Positions 1 to 8,353 of a stretch of DNA of 43,516 bases are shown piece after piece. Made by a program: the position numbers and the translations under genes. Where the stretch lies: assembly GCA_018674495.1 (NCBI GenBank), contig JABHAA010000097.1, positions 1 to 43,516 of the forward strand, written 5' to 3'. Position 1 is the stretch's first letter; each line of letters begins with the position of its first letter. Source of the DNA: Rhodospirillaceae bacterium (lineage in GTDB: Bacteria; Pseudomonadota; Alphaproteobacteria; Rhodospirillales; UBA2165). The notes beneath the pieces were generated by a model that did no database searches, was not told where the DNA came from, and saw nothing but the letters and a program-made list of their open reading frames with translations.

Positions 1-17
1 GAAATGTATTGAAAAAA

Positions 18-94
<77 letters not shown>

Positions 95-283
95 ACATTA
101 ATGTTTTCAATGGCTTATGGAAATATCCAACTAAGCAATCCGTTGCGATCTAAGATAAAGCGCGTTGGATATTGGTTTGGTCATTGTGGTCGCGTTTGTG
201 TACCATCACGGAACATTATTGTCACCTTGTTGAATTGGGCGCCCCCGATGGCACCTGAAATTACCACATGAACTGGATATAGG

Positions 284-586
284 ATGCCTGAAGAAAACGT
301 CAACGAAGAGATCAATGCACTCGTGGCCATGTTCCGACAAGAGGTTTCAAAAATTGGCGACGTATCCGAGGAAATCAAGGCCATCGCCGGGCAGACCAAT
401 CTCTTGGCGTTGAACGCGACCATCGAAGCGGCACGGGCCGGTGATGCCGGCAAGGGTTTTGCTGTCGTGGCGGGAGAAGTAAAAGCCCTTTCCGGTCAAA
501 CAACCAAGGCGACCGATAACGTAACCGAAGTTCTTAAATCGCTGACTAATCTGATTGACGCCCTCGAGTCTCTCGGCAATTCATAA
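284..586 (+). CDS. Minimal methyl-accepting chemotaxis signalling-tip protein
   Basis: A 100-residue protein made almost entirely of the methyl-accepting chemotaxis protein hairpin tip. Residues about 27-75 contain the highly conserved [20 protein letters not shown] stretch followed by [18 protein letters not shown], the CheA/CheW contact region. There is no transmembrane segment, HAMP or sensor domain, and the first helix arm is only about 30 residues, so it is far shorter than a normal receptor (over 400 residues). ATG 284 has an AGG just upstream, and an in-frame stop lies 15 bases before it, so it cannot extend upstream. It could be a soluble mini-receptor, an adaptor, or the expressed remnant of a larger receptor. 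The next gene starts 39 bases downstream on the same strand and may be co-transcribed. Domain identity is certain; function is inference. Confidence 0.8.
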   Translation: MPEENVNEEINALVAMFRQEVSKIGDVSEEIKAIAGQTNLLALNATIEAARAGDAGKGFAVVAGEVKALSGQTTKATDNVTEVLKSLTNLIDALESLGNS

Positions 587-625
587 TTTGAACGACGACG
601 ACGCGAACGCGAAATTTTCCGAAAC

Positions 626-1054
626 ATGGCATACACCTATTATATAGACCCCGAAGTCAATTGCATCTTCATCCGCCAATTCGGAGAATTTGAGGTTGGA
701 GAAGGGTTCCTGTCATTCAAGGCTATCGCGGATGATCCGTTGCTTGATCTATCCATGAACATCTTACGCGACATGCGGGATGTATCCATTCCGTCCATCT
801 ATCACGACAGTCTGGAGGAAATAAAAAGGGTCCGGGATCAATTGGAGTGGGCGACGGCATATTTTGAAAATTGTTTGAATGCCTGGGTTGTCGGCAATGC
901 GGCGGATTATGCTGTTGCGCATCGCTGGAGCGCGACGACCCGATTGGACCGCCGCATAACGCGGAAACCATTCCGGAATATGGCGCCGGCTAGGGAGTGG
1001 CTCGGCATTCCCGATGGATACCAGATCAAATATCCACCGGCCAGTCAGCCATAA
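626..1054 (+). CDS. STAS/SpoIIAA-like domain protein
   Basis: 142 residues. The N-terminal beta-strand pattern (YTYYIDPEVNCIFIRQFGEF), a central 'NILRDMRDVSI' strand-turn and a C-terminal 'AREWLGIP' helix match the small alphaproteobacterial SpoIIAA/STAS-like family, whose members typically end in a conserved Trp-Leu-Gly. These proteins are cytoplasmic and mostly uncharacterised; STAS folds often mediate protein-protein signalling. It follows the minimal chemoreceptor-tip gene by 39 bases on the same strand, so a two-gene signalling unit is possible. Family assignment rests on pattern rather than a diagnostic motif, so it is moderate; that the frame is coding is quite sure. Confidence 0.72.
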   Translation: MAYTYYIDPEVNCIFIRQFGEFEVGEGFLSFKAIADDPLLDLSMNILRDMRDVSIPSIYHDSLEEIKRVRDQLEWATAYFENCLNAWVVGNAADYAVAHRWSATTRLDRRITRKPFRNMAPAREWLGIPDGYQIKYPPASQP

Positions 1055-1148
1055 CAGCCACCCGGCGCCCTCGCCAAGCATGACTGGCGTGCTGGCTCTA
1101 CCGAATTATTGATTGGCGGGCCGGATCGTTACCGGGTTATGTTTATCA

Positions 1149-1688
1149 ATGATGGTAAACTTGCGTTACATGCATCTTACGCTCTTGCCCGCGCTCGTCT
1201 CGGTCACCATTCTCATGGCCGCCCTCCCGGTGGCGGCCGGGCCGTTTGAAGACGCTGCCGCCGCCGAAGCTAAGGGCAAGTACAAGGCGGCGATTAAGCT
1301 TTACCAAGCCGCCGCCAAAAAAGGCAGCAACAAAGCCAAACTGGCCATCGGCAACATGTATATGAATAGCCGAGGCGTCAAAAAGGACCTCAAAAAGGCG
1401 ATCAAATGGTTTCGCCAATCCGCCAATGCGGGAAATGTCGCCGCGCAAAGACTAATGGGCGTTATGTATGATGGCTCGAAGGGCGTAAAACGGGACAAAA
1501 TCAAAGCCTACAAATGGTACGGAATTGCCGCTGCGCATGGGGATTCGGAAGCCCATACCCTGAAAAACACATTGAAATACCGCATGAACCTGATGCAATT
1601 GAACAAAGCGCAAAAGTTGATCGATCGGGTTATAAAGAAAAACAAAGGTCGCGGCACCCGCAACCACCGCAATCGGCGCCGCCGCTGA
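1149..1688 (+). CDS. Sel1-repeat (SLR/TPR-like) exported protein
   Basis: About 179 residues. The N terminus is a signal peptide (hydrophobic run LTLLPALVSVTILMAALPVA ending in AAGP). It is followed by at least two to three Sel1-like repeats: 'AIKLYQAAAKKGSNKAKLAIGNMY', 'AIKWFRQSANAGNVAAQRLMGVMY', 'AYKWYGIAAAHGDSEA'. Sel1 repeats form alpha-solenoids used as scaffolds in envelope and signalling complexes. The C-terminal 20 residues are very basic (KNKGRGTRNHRNRRRR). The start is ambiguous: TTG at 1113 would add 12 residues, while ATG codons at 1149, 1152 and 1170 all leave the signal peptide usable; 1149 is chosen. It converges with the hydroquinone-reductase gene, with only 3 bases between the two stops. 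Confidence 0.8.
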   Translation: MMVNLRYMHLTLLPALVSVTILMAALPVAAGPFEDAAAAEAKGKYKAAIKLYQAAAKKGSNKAKLAIGNMYMNSRGVKKDLKKAIKWFRQSANAGNVAAQRLMGVMYDGSKGVKRDKIKAYKWYGIAAAHGDSEAHTLKNTLKYRMNLMQLNKAQKLIDRVIKKNKGRGTRNHRNRRRR

Positions 1689-1691
1689 GCA

Positions 1692-2672
1692 CTACGGTTG
1701 GAGCCGGGCGCTGCCAACTCCGGCGCGCCCATGCGCTCGCTCCAGGCCCAGATCGGGGCCGCGAGGAACAATGCCGTTGCTCGGAACCGGCCCGGCGCCG
1801 CTATAGATGCCGGCCTTCATGGTCTCGATATCGGAAACTGCGGCGATGCCGGGGGTCTGGTAGAGATCGCGCAAATAGGCCGACAGGTTTGGATAATCCT
1901 CAATGCGCCGGAGATTGCATTTGTAGCCGAGATAATAGATGGAATCGAAGCGGATCAGATTGGGATAGAGGCGCCAATCGGCCAAGGTCTGTTCCGGCCC
2001 GCAGAGATAACGCTGGCCGCTCAAACGCTCTTCCAATGCGTCAAGGGCTGCGAACAAATTGTCGAAGGCCGCATCGTAGGCTTCCTGGCTGACGCCCCGC
2101 CCACATCTATTGACGCCGTTATTGATGCCGTCTAGCACCATTTCGTTGACCGCATCAATGTCGGCGCGCAAGGCTTCAGGGTAAAAGTCGGGGCTGTCCG
2201 GTGCAACGCCGACAAAGGCCTCGTTGAACATTTTAATGATCTCGGAGGATTCGTTGGAAACAATGGTCCGCTTTTCGATGTCCCACAAGGTGGGCACCGT
2301 CACCCGGCCCGTATAGTCCGGCGCAGCCAATGCATAGACTTCGTGCAGATATTTCACGGATGTATCGGTGCCCGGCACGATATGGTCTTCGAGGAACGTC
2401 CAGCCCTCGCCGCCCTCGGTTTGGCGCGTGGTGGTCAGACCGATCAGTCCATCCAGGCGTTTGAGGGCGCGCAGCAATTCGGTCCGGTGCGCCCACGGGC
2501 AGGAAACCGAAGAATACAGATGGTAGCGCCCAGCCTCGGCCTTGAAGCCGGTGGAGCCGTCGGCGCTCAACCAGTTCCGGAAGATGGCGTCGAACTTAAC
2601 ATATTTGCCGTCTTCACGAATTTCCTTCAGCTTATCCTCATGCGTCCATTTACCGTCCAACAGGTGACCCAA
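1692..2672 (-). CDS. yqjG: Glutathionyl-hydroquinone reductase (GST Xi class)
   Basis: 326 residues, matching the YqjG/EcfG (GS-HQR) family that reduces glutathionyl-hydroquinones with glutathione. The catalytic Cys58 lies in the family motif SCPWAHR. Other family hallmarks are the start MGHLLDGKW, 'RVTVPTLWD', 'SNESSEIIKMFN', 'INNGVNRCGRG' and 'LADWRLYPNLIRFD'. A TTG start at 2672 is preferred. It is preceded by a strong GGGAGG at the right distance and gives the usual family N terminus; a TTG at 2738 would add 22 residues without support. The quinone oxidoreductase gene is divergent, 97 bases away, so the pair may share a control region and act together on quinone stress (inference). Confidence 0.93.
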   Translation of the reverse strand: MGHLLDGKWTHEDKLKEIREDGKYVKFDAIFRNWLSADGSTGFKAEAGRYHLYSSVSCPWAHRTELLRALKRLDGLIGLTTTRQTEGGEGWTFLEDHIVPGTDTSVKYLHEVYALAAPDYTGRVTVPTLWDIEKRTIVSNESSEIIKMFNEAFVGVAPDSPDFYPEALRADIDAVNEMVLDGINNGVNRCGRGVSQEAYDAAFDNLFAALDALEERLSGQRYLCGPEQTLADWRLYPNLIRFDSIYYLGYKCNLRRIEDYPNLSAYLRDLYQTPGIAAVSDIETMKAGIYSGAGPVPSNGIVPRGPDLGLERAHGRAGVGSARLQP

Positions 2673-2769
2673 GGTATCCTCCCTTTCAGAATTGTGCGGC
2701 GTTGACTTCGCCGACACATCTGCAAAATTAGGCGGCAATCATACGCAATTATCTGACAGGAATTCAATC

Positions 2770-3762
2770 ATGGCAAAAGCCGCCGTCGTCCACGAATTTG
2801 GAGGCCCGGACGCATTCAGCATCGACGACATCGAAGTGGGCGCTCCGGGGGACGGCCAGGTACGTATCCGCCAGACTGCCATCGGCGTCAATTTTGCCGA
2901 GGTCAAGCAGCGCTCCGGCGACAGCTATAACTTCCCCTTAGGCGATCTACCGATCATCCTCGGCCGCGAAGGCGCCGGCATTGTCGAAGCTGTTGGCGCG
3001 GGCGCCGAAGCATTTAAGCCCGGCGACCGTGTGGCTTACGGCATGGGCGGCACCGGCGGTTATGCCGAGGAACGGCTGGTTGCGGCCAATCGCTTGCTGC
3101 ATCTCCCAGATGGCATCACGGAAGCAACCGCCGCTTCGGTCATGGTGCGCGGTCTGACCGCCTGGTATCTCGGCCAGCGCGCCTACCCCATCCAGCCGGG
3201 CGATTGGGTCCTGGTGCACGCCGCCGCCGGCGGCGTCGGGCTCATCCTAATTCAGTGGGCAAAGCATGTGGGCGCCGTCGTCATCGGCACCGCCGGCAGC
3301 GATGCGAAAACCGAAATCGCGGCGTCGCACGGCTGCGATCACGTGATCAATTATACCAATACCGACGTTGCCGGCGCGGTGGCCGATCTGACCGGCGGCG
3401 CCGGTGTGGCCGCGGTTTTCGATGCAATCGGTCGCGACACGTTCGAGGCATCTCTCGACAGCCTGGCCGACCTTGGTCATTTCGTCACCTATGGCGCCGC
3501 GTCCGGCGACGTCACCGGCATCGATCCGAAAATATTCATGCACAAAGGCTCGCTCCATTTCACGCGCACGTCCCTGCGCCATTACACCAAGAAGCGCAGC
3601 GACTTGGAAACCGGCGCCCAGGCGCTATTTCAATTGATCAAAGATGGCGCCATCCGGCCCAAGATCAACCAATTCCATGGCTTGGAAGAAATGGCCGCCG
3701 CCCACAGAGCCCTGGAAAGCCGGCAGTTGACCGGATCAGTGGTGGTTAGGACCGGCAATTAG
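2770..3762 (+). CDS. qor: NADPH:quinone oxidoreductase, zinc-independent MDR family
   Basis: 330 residues of the medium-chain dehydrogenase/reductase superfamily, quinone oxidoreductase branch. The N-terminal GroES-like domain has 'GVNFAEVKQRSG' and 'GREGAGIVEAVG'. The nucleotide-binding motif AAAGGVG (about residue 155) is the NADPH-preferring form. Zinc-ligand cysteines of alcohol dehydrogenases are absent. It is expected to reduce quinones by one electron, or to act as an enone/quinone reductase, in the cytosol. ATG 2770 has AGGA about 10 bases upstream and gives the typical start 'MAKAAVVHEFGGP'. Divergent from the glutathionyl-hydroquinone reductase gene. Confidence 0.93.
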   Translation: MAKAAVVHEFGGPDAFSIDDIEVGAPGDGQVRIRQTAIGVNFAEVKQRSGDSYNFPLGDLPIILGREGAGIVEAVGAGAEAFKPGDRVAYGMGGTGGYAEERLVAANRLLHLPDGITEATAASVMVRGLTAWYLGQRAYPIQPGDWVLVHAAAGGVGLILIQWAKHVGAVVIGTAGSDAKTEIAASHGCDHVINYTNTDVAGAVADLTGGAGVAAVFDAIGRDTFEASLDSLADLGHFVTYGAASGDVTGIDPKIFMHKGSLHFTRTSLRHYTKKRSDLETGAQALFQLIKDGAIRPKINQFHGLEEMAAAHRALESRQLTGSVVVRTGN

Positions 3763-3785
3763 CCTCTAAATTCCATTGTCACCGG

Positions 3786-4787
3786 TCATTGTTTTACCGC
3801 CCAGGCGCGCCCGGCATCGGCCTCGACCTCGCTCAAGCCTTGGTCATTCAGCAGACGGGCGACCTGTTTATGATCCTGGCGGATTTCGTATTTGGGGCCG
3901 TACCAATCCACAGTGTCCAACCAGGTCAGATGGAATTGCTGGCGCAAAGTCAGACCCGACGGATGCACCGAACAGATCGGCAAAAACCTGTTGAAATAGC
4001 GGACTATGCGAATACGGCTCATGATAAAGGACGGAATGAAAAACACCCAGCACAGCCAGCGGCTAAATGTGACCAGTTTCGTAAATTCCCATCCCGGCGT
4101 CCAAAGGCGAAGCAAGTTGCGCAATATTTGAAATTTGGTCGATGGCACTTTCTCATAGAAATTATAGAAAAGCCGCCCACTTGATCTCAAATAGGCCGGC
4201 AGACTTTGCATGATCTTGGCGGGATCGGGCGTGTGTTGAATAACGCCGGCGCAATGCACCGCATCGAACACGCCTGGCTTGAACGGCAGCGCCAGTAAAT
4301 TCGCCTGGATGATATTCACCTCGCCTCGATTGGCGCTATGGCCGCTACGATTGTCGCTGGTCTCTTTGCATGCATCGACGGCGCTCGATAAATCACAGGC
4401 CACAACGCGGGCTCCGGCTTGCGCCAATTCGTCGGCAAAGCGCCCGGCGCCGCAACCGGCATCAAGGATGATCTTGCCTTCTATCCAAGCCGGCTCCCAT
4501 TTTGTGTCATTCAGAAGGCGCCCACCTGAAAGGTTATGTCCGCCCAGGCGGTCGATCTGAGTGGCGCTGAACAATTGCCACTGATAGCCAAAGTTCTCCG
4601 CGTAATTTTCATCCGCCGCGACAAATCGGGGAATACCGTTGGTGATCGGATATACGCGGGCGCAGGAAGTGCAGGAAAGCTGGCCTTCAATGATGTCCTC
4701 ACCCGATGATTTTTTATTATCCAAGACAAGCGCCACCTCGCCCGCGCAATGGGGGCAGATCAACAATTCAAGAACCCATAATTTCAT
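3786..4787 (-). CDS. Trm112-like zinc finger fused to SAM-dependent methyltransferase
   Basis: 333 residues in two parts. The N-terminal ~60 residues form a Trm112/UPF0434-like zinc ribbon: C11-P-H-C14 and C39-T-S-C42, with 'YPITNGIPRF'. The central class I methyltransferase domain has motif I 'ILDAGCGAGRFADEL', an acidic 'VVACDLS', and motif IV/post region 'FDAVHCAGVIQHTPDP'. The C-terminal third contains an aromatic-rich, possibly membrane-associating stretch ('WLCWVFFIPSFIM') typical of glycan or lipid-linked methyltransferases. The substrate cannot be read from sequence. Convergent with qor (23 bases between stops). Confidence 0.85.
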   Translation of the reverse strand: MKLWVLELLICPHCAGEVALVLDNKKSSGEDIIEGQLSCTSCARVYPITNGIPRFVAADENYAENFGYQWQLFSATQIDRLGGHNLSGGRLLNDTKWEPAWIEGKIILDAGCGAGRFADELAQAGARVVACDLSSAVDACKETSDNRSGHSANRGEVNIIQANLLALPFKPGVFDAVHCAGVIQHTPDPAKIMQSLPAYLRSSGRLFYNFYEKVPSTKFQILRNLLRLWTPGWEFTKLVTFSRWLCWVFFIPSFIMSRIRIVRYFNRFLPICSVHPSGLTLRQQFHLTWLDTVDWYGPKYEIRQDHKQVARLLNDQGLSEVEADAGRAWAVKQ

Positions 4788-4954
4788 TTGAGATATTTGC
4801 CGAGGCTTGGAGAGACCGGACTAGCTCTAACCGCAACGTCATTGCTGTTCAAGAACAGAATGGCCGGGACCGACTAGCGGGCCGGAGGCGGGCGATTGCC
4901 TTTGGCCCCTCTTGCACTAAGATGGCGACTGGAAAAACCGCCTTCGGAAATTTC

Positions 4955-5884
4955 ATGGCTCTTCTTTTCATCAGCGAAAACGATGATCCTTCGGTCTGGA
5001 AGGCCGAGCTGGCGAAGGCAATCCCCGAACTTGAGGTGCGCATTTGGCCCGATAGCGGCGACGCTGGTGACATCGAATATGCGCTGGCCTGGAACCCACC
5101 ACTGGGTCTGCTCGCATCCTTTCCCAAGTTGCGCTTTATCCAGGCCCTGGGCATGGGCATCGATCATTTCCTGGCCGATTCCGATATGCCAGAAAATGTG
5201 CCTCTGGCGCGACTGGTCGATCCCGACATGGTGCGCCAAATGACCGAGTTTGTGATCCATGCGGTCTTGCGCTTTCATCGCCAGGCCGCGCTTTACGCAC
5301 GCCATCAGGGCGCACGGCTTTGGCACCAGGAAGCAATACCGGACACCCGGAAGGCTACTATTGGTATCATGGGATTGGGCATGCTTGGCGCCGATGCGGC
5401 GGCAAATCTAGATGCGATCGGATTTCGCGTCCGGGGTTGGAGCCGCCGGCCCCACGAGCTGGCGAACATCGAAAGCTTCCATGGCCGGAATGGCTTCGAA
5501 GATTTTATCAGCGAAACCCAATTCCTGGTGTGCCTGTTGCCCCTGAACGAAAGCACGGCGGATATCATCAACAAAGATACGCTGGCCCTACTACCCGAAG
5601 GCGCCTATGTGATTAATGCGGCGCGCGGCGACCATGTGGTCGAGGGTGATTTGTTGAACGCCATAAATTCCGGCCATATTGCCGGCGCAGCGCTCGATGT
5701 TTTCCGGACCGAGCCGCTAGCGCCCGATCACCCCTTTTGGGCGCATCCCAATATTCATGTCACGCCGCACGTCGCCGCCCTCACCAACCCCCTCACCGCC
5801 GCCCGACTGGTAGCGAAAAATATCCAGCGCGCGGCGGCAGGCCAGCCACCGGACAATCTAGTAGATTTGAGGCGGGGTTATTGA
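4955..5884 (+). CDS. ghrA: GhrA-type glyoxylate/hydroxypyruvate reductase (D-2-hydroxyacid dehydrogenase)
   Basis: 309 residues, the usual length for GhrA (about 312). The dinucleotide motif is GIMGLGMLG. The catalytic triad of D-2-hydroxyacid dehydrogenases is complete: Arg in 'NAARGDHVV', Glu in 'DVFRTEPL' and His in 'VTPHVAA'. It should reduce glyoxylate and hydroxypyruvate with NAD(P)H in the cytoplasm. ATG 4955 gives the family start 'MALLFISEND'. An in-frame ATG at 4922 would add 11 residues and cannot be excluded. It stands alone, with a small palindrome (AACGCT-TC-AGCGTT) just after the stop. Confidence 0.9.
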   Translation: MALLFISENDDPSVWKAELAKAIPELEVRIWPDSGDAGDIEYALAWNPPLGLLASFPKLRFIQALGMGIDHFLADSDMPENVPLARLVDPDMVRQMTEFVIHAVLRFHRQAALYARHQGARLWHQEAIPDTRKATIGIMGLGMLGADAAANLDAIGFRVRGWSRRPHELANIESFHGRNGFEDFISETQFLVCLLPLNESTADIINKDTLALLPEGAYVINAARGDHVVEGDLLNAINSGHIAGAALDVFRTEPLAPDHPFWAHPNIHVTPHVAALTNPLTAARLVAKNIQRAAAGQPPDNLVDLRRGY

Positions 5885-6056
5885 ACGCTTCAGCGTTGAA
5901 TAGGATCAGCTTTATTACTGCAACAGGCTGCGGATCAGCGCCTGCGTGCCTTCGGGCCGGATGCCGCCGAATACGGTGTGCATGAATAGCGGAGGGCGGC
6001 GGGGAGATTTCCCTTTTTTCACGAAACAAAACCACCTTAAAGAACGGTTAGTCTAC

Positions 6057-7763
6057 TTATTCGTCCAATTGCGATGGGTCCGGGGCATCGACGAGCGCGC
6101 CGGTGTCATCCTGATCCAGCACCCAGCCGCCTGAAATTCGCCGCCACAACATGAACCCGCCAAGCACCAGCAAAAATGGTGCGACAACATAGGGGCGGAT
6201 GACACCGTCCATCATGAAGACCGAAGGCGACAACGCCATGACAAAGACCGGAATGAAGGCCAGGGTCCATTTTTCCTTGCCGCGGCTCTTCTGGTAAGCG
6301 GGAAAGAATATCGATACCGCGCCGAGGGTCAGGAAGAAAAGCGACCAGGGCCGGGTAATAAAGGGTGCAAGATCGGTCGTTATGGCGAAAGCCTGAGAAA
6401 GATTTTTCTCGGCGATCGAGCCCAGAACGACGCCCAAAATAACCGGCACTATCGGAAATCCCAACGCCTTCAATACGAATCCGAACACGCCAAATAGGAA
6501 CAACGTCCACATATCAAATTCAATATTGTTCAGCGCGAAGACGCCGACGGCGGTGTAAAATAAGATAATCGACGCCAGGATATACATCTTTAACCGGGTG
6601 ATGCGGACAAACCCTTTGAGTGTGATCGATTGCAGGCCCAGCATCATGAAAGTGGCAACGAAAAACGAGATGAAGATGGAATAGGCGATGACCGGCTGGT
6701 CGGCGATAAAGGAAGGTGACGGCACCACATCGTGGATCAGCAATGCACCGAGCATGATCGCGGTAACAATATCGCCAGGGATGCCGAGAGCCATCATGGT
6801 GATCAATGTGCCGCCCGCAGTCGCGTTGTTAGCCGATTCCGGCGCAATAATACCGTCGCTAAAACCGGTGCCGAATTTTTCCGGCGTCTTGGATGATTTC
6901 TTCGCTTGATCGTAGGCGAGAATATTGGAAATGGAGCTGCCCGCCGCCGGCAAGATTCCAACAAATATGCCGATGATCGTGGAGCGCAGCAAATTAACCC
7001 AGCTTTTCAGCACCGCGATTGCCGCCTTGCGGTGTTCAATTTTGATTGACTGGGCATCGCCATCTGAAATCTTACTCCGCGCCATTTCAGGGTCACGCAC
7101 ATCATTGAGCAACTGGCTGAAGGCAAACAGGCCGATCAAGACCGGCAAGAACTGAAAGCCTTGCACAAGAGCTTCACTGCCAAAATTCAATCGCGGTAAA
7201 CCGAAAATCACATCGGTGCCAATGGTGGCGACAAGCAGCCCGAGAAGTCCCGAGATCAACCCCTTCAGCAAGTTGTCCGCGGCGAGGCTTGCGGTAACCG
7301 TCAATGCAAATATGACCAGCGAAAAGAAATCCCAAGGCTGAAATTCCAGCCCGATTAGCGCAATTTGCGGAGCAACCAGTACCAGGACAATGGCGCTCAG
7401 GATTCCGCCAAAAAACGATGACCAGACGCCAAGTCCGAGAGCCAGACCTGGCTGACCATTCCTAGCCATCGGGAATCCATCGAAGGTGGTCGCGACCGAA
7501 GACGGCGTGCCCGGTATGCCGGTTAAAATGCCCGACATCAGCCCGCCTGAAAGCCCACCCACATAAACGCCCATCATGGTCGCCAGTCCGGCCACCGGTG
7601 TCATGGAAAAAGTGAAAGGCAACACCAGCACCACGGCCATGGCGAAAGTAAAGCCTGGAATAGCGCCAGCAATAAGCCCGGCGACGACGCCGACCGCCAT
7701 TAAAATCACAGTGGAAATTGTGAACAATTCCACCGATGCGTTGATGATATTTTCGATAATCAT
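6057..7763 (-). CDS. tctA: Tripartite tricarboxylate transporter large membrane subunit TctA
   Basis: 568 residues, an integral membrane protein with about 12 or more hydrophobic helices. TctA hallmarks are 'GAIPGFTFAMAVVLVLPFTF', 'ILTGIPGTPSSVATTFDGFP', 'PAAGSSISNILAYDQAKK' and 'GIPGDIVTAIMLGALLIHDV'. It forms the channel of a secondary, cation-driven carboxylate importer that depends on a periplasmic binding protein. It is longer than typical TctA (about 500); the extra length is a C-terminal pair of helices and an acidic tail ('DQDDTGALVDAPDPSQLDE'). Last gene of tctCBA, 12 bases after tctB. The substrate is unknown; citrate-like or aromatic carboxylates are usual for the family. Confidence 0.95.
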   Translation of the reverse strand: MIIENIINASVELFTISTVILMAVGVVAGLIAGAIPGFTFAMAVVLVLPFTFSMTPVAGLATMMGVYVGGLSGGLMSGILTGIPGTPSSVATTFDGFPMARNGQPGLALGLGVWSSFFGGILSAIVLVLVAPQIALIGLEFQPWDFFSLVIFALTVTASLAADNLLKGLISGLLGLLVATIGTDVIFGLPRLNFGSEALVQGFQFLPVLIGLFAFSQLLNDVRDPEMARSKISDGDAQSIKIEHRKAAIAVLKSWVNLLRSTIIGIFVGILPAAGSSISNILAYDQAKKSSKTPEKFGTGFSDGIIAPESANNATAGGTLITMMALGIPGDIVTAIMLGALLIHDVVPSPSFIADQPVIAYSIFISFFVATFMMLGLQSITLKGFVRITRLKMYILASIILFYTAVGVFALNNIEFDMWTLFLFGVFGFVLKALGFPIVPVILGVVLGSIAEKNLSQAFAITTDLAPFITRPWSLFFLTLGAVSIFFPAYQKSRGKEKWTLAFIPVFVMALSPSVFMMDGVIRPYVVAPFLLVLGGFMLWRRISGGWVLDQDDTGALVDAPDPSQLDE

Positions 7764-7775
7764 CGCCAGGCGCCC

Positions 7776-8258
7776 TTACAAATAAGGAATGATCTCGCCC
7801 GAAGGCAGGATCACGCCCAGACCGAAAGTAAATATCGACCACATAATGCCGACGGCGGCGACGGCGATTGTTCCATGAACCACGATGTCTCGGGGGCGGT
7901 ATCCTCCAAGATAGGTCAGCATGGCGAAAACGAACAAAATGCCGCCGATTAACATACCGAAATACGGCATGGTGATGAGGAATATGAAAAACAGGAAAAA
8001 ACAAACAATCGGGTTTTTGTAATAGCCGATCCAGCCGCTCAATCCGCCCCGTTTTTCACGTACTGGTTCGCTCTGCAGTAAGGAGCGCACCAAATATACA
8101 AATGATAAAATAGTCAGGGGCGCCAGTATGATGCGCGGCCACAAGGCCGATGACATCTGGCCAAACGTAGCCTCTTTGATGCGGAAACTTGCGTTGATAA
8201 ACAGCGCACAGATAATCAACAGGGCGATTGCAACAATGACGTCTCGATTGATGCGCAT
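7776..8258 (-). CDS. tctB: Tripartite tricarboxylate transporter small membrane subunit TctB
   Basis: 160 residues with four predicted membrane helices: 'DVIVAIALLIICALFINASF', the segment around 'IILAPLTILSFVYLV', 'PIVCFFLFFIFLITMPYFGM' and 'GTIAVAAVGIMWSIFTFGLG'. Length, topology and the 'LWPRIILAPL' element fit TctB. It is the poorly conserved small membrane partner of TctA and lies between tctC and tctA, the standard order. Translation starts at ATG 8258 with only a weak Shine-Dalgarno sequence, consistent with coupling or lower expression. Confidence 0.9.
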   Translation of the reverse strand: MRINRDVIVAIALLIICALFINASFRIKEATFGQMSSALWPRIILAPLTILSFVYLVRSLLQSEPVREKRGGLSGWIGYYKNPIVCFFLFFIFLITMPYFGMLIGGILFVFAMLTYLGGYRPRDIVVHGTIAVAAVGIMWSIFTFGLGVILPSGEIIPYL

Positions 8259-8353
8259 GGCTCAACCAGGCTCTAATGAATATTGGGGCAGAAAGAAATG
8301 CAGCCCAGGCCATGCGGCCCAGACTGCATATTCATACCGCTCGGAAACCGCTC

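Noticed and set aside
1113..1148. TTG 1113 as start of the Sel1-repeat protein
   Set aside because: It adds 12 residues before the signal peptide without a ribosome site; the ATG pair at 1149/1152 suits an exported protein better.
5881..5900. Further selenocysteine candidates, such as the TGA ending ghrA
   Set aside because: Another stop follows within five codons, and the protein is already full length with its C-terminal motif complete. No other TGA in the window is followed by an open frame that continues a known family.
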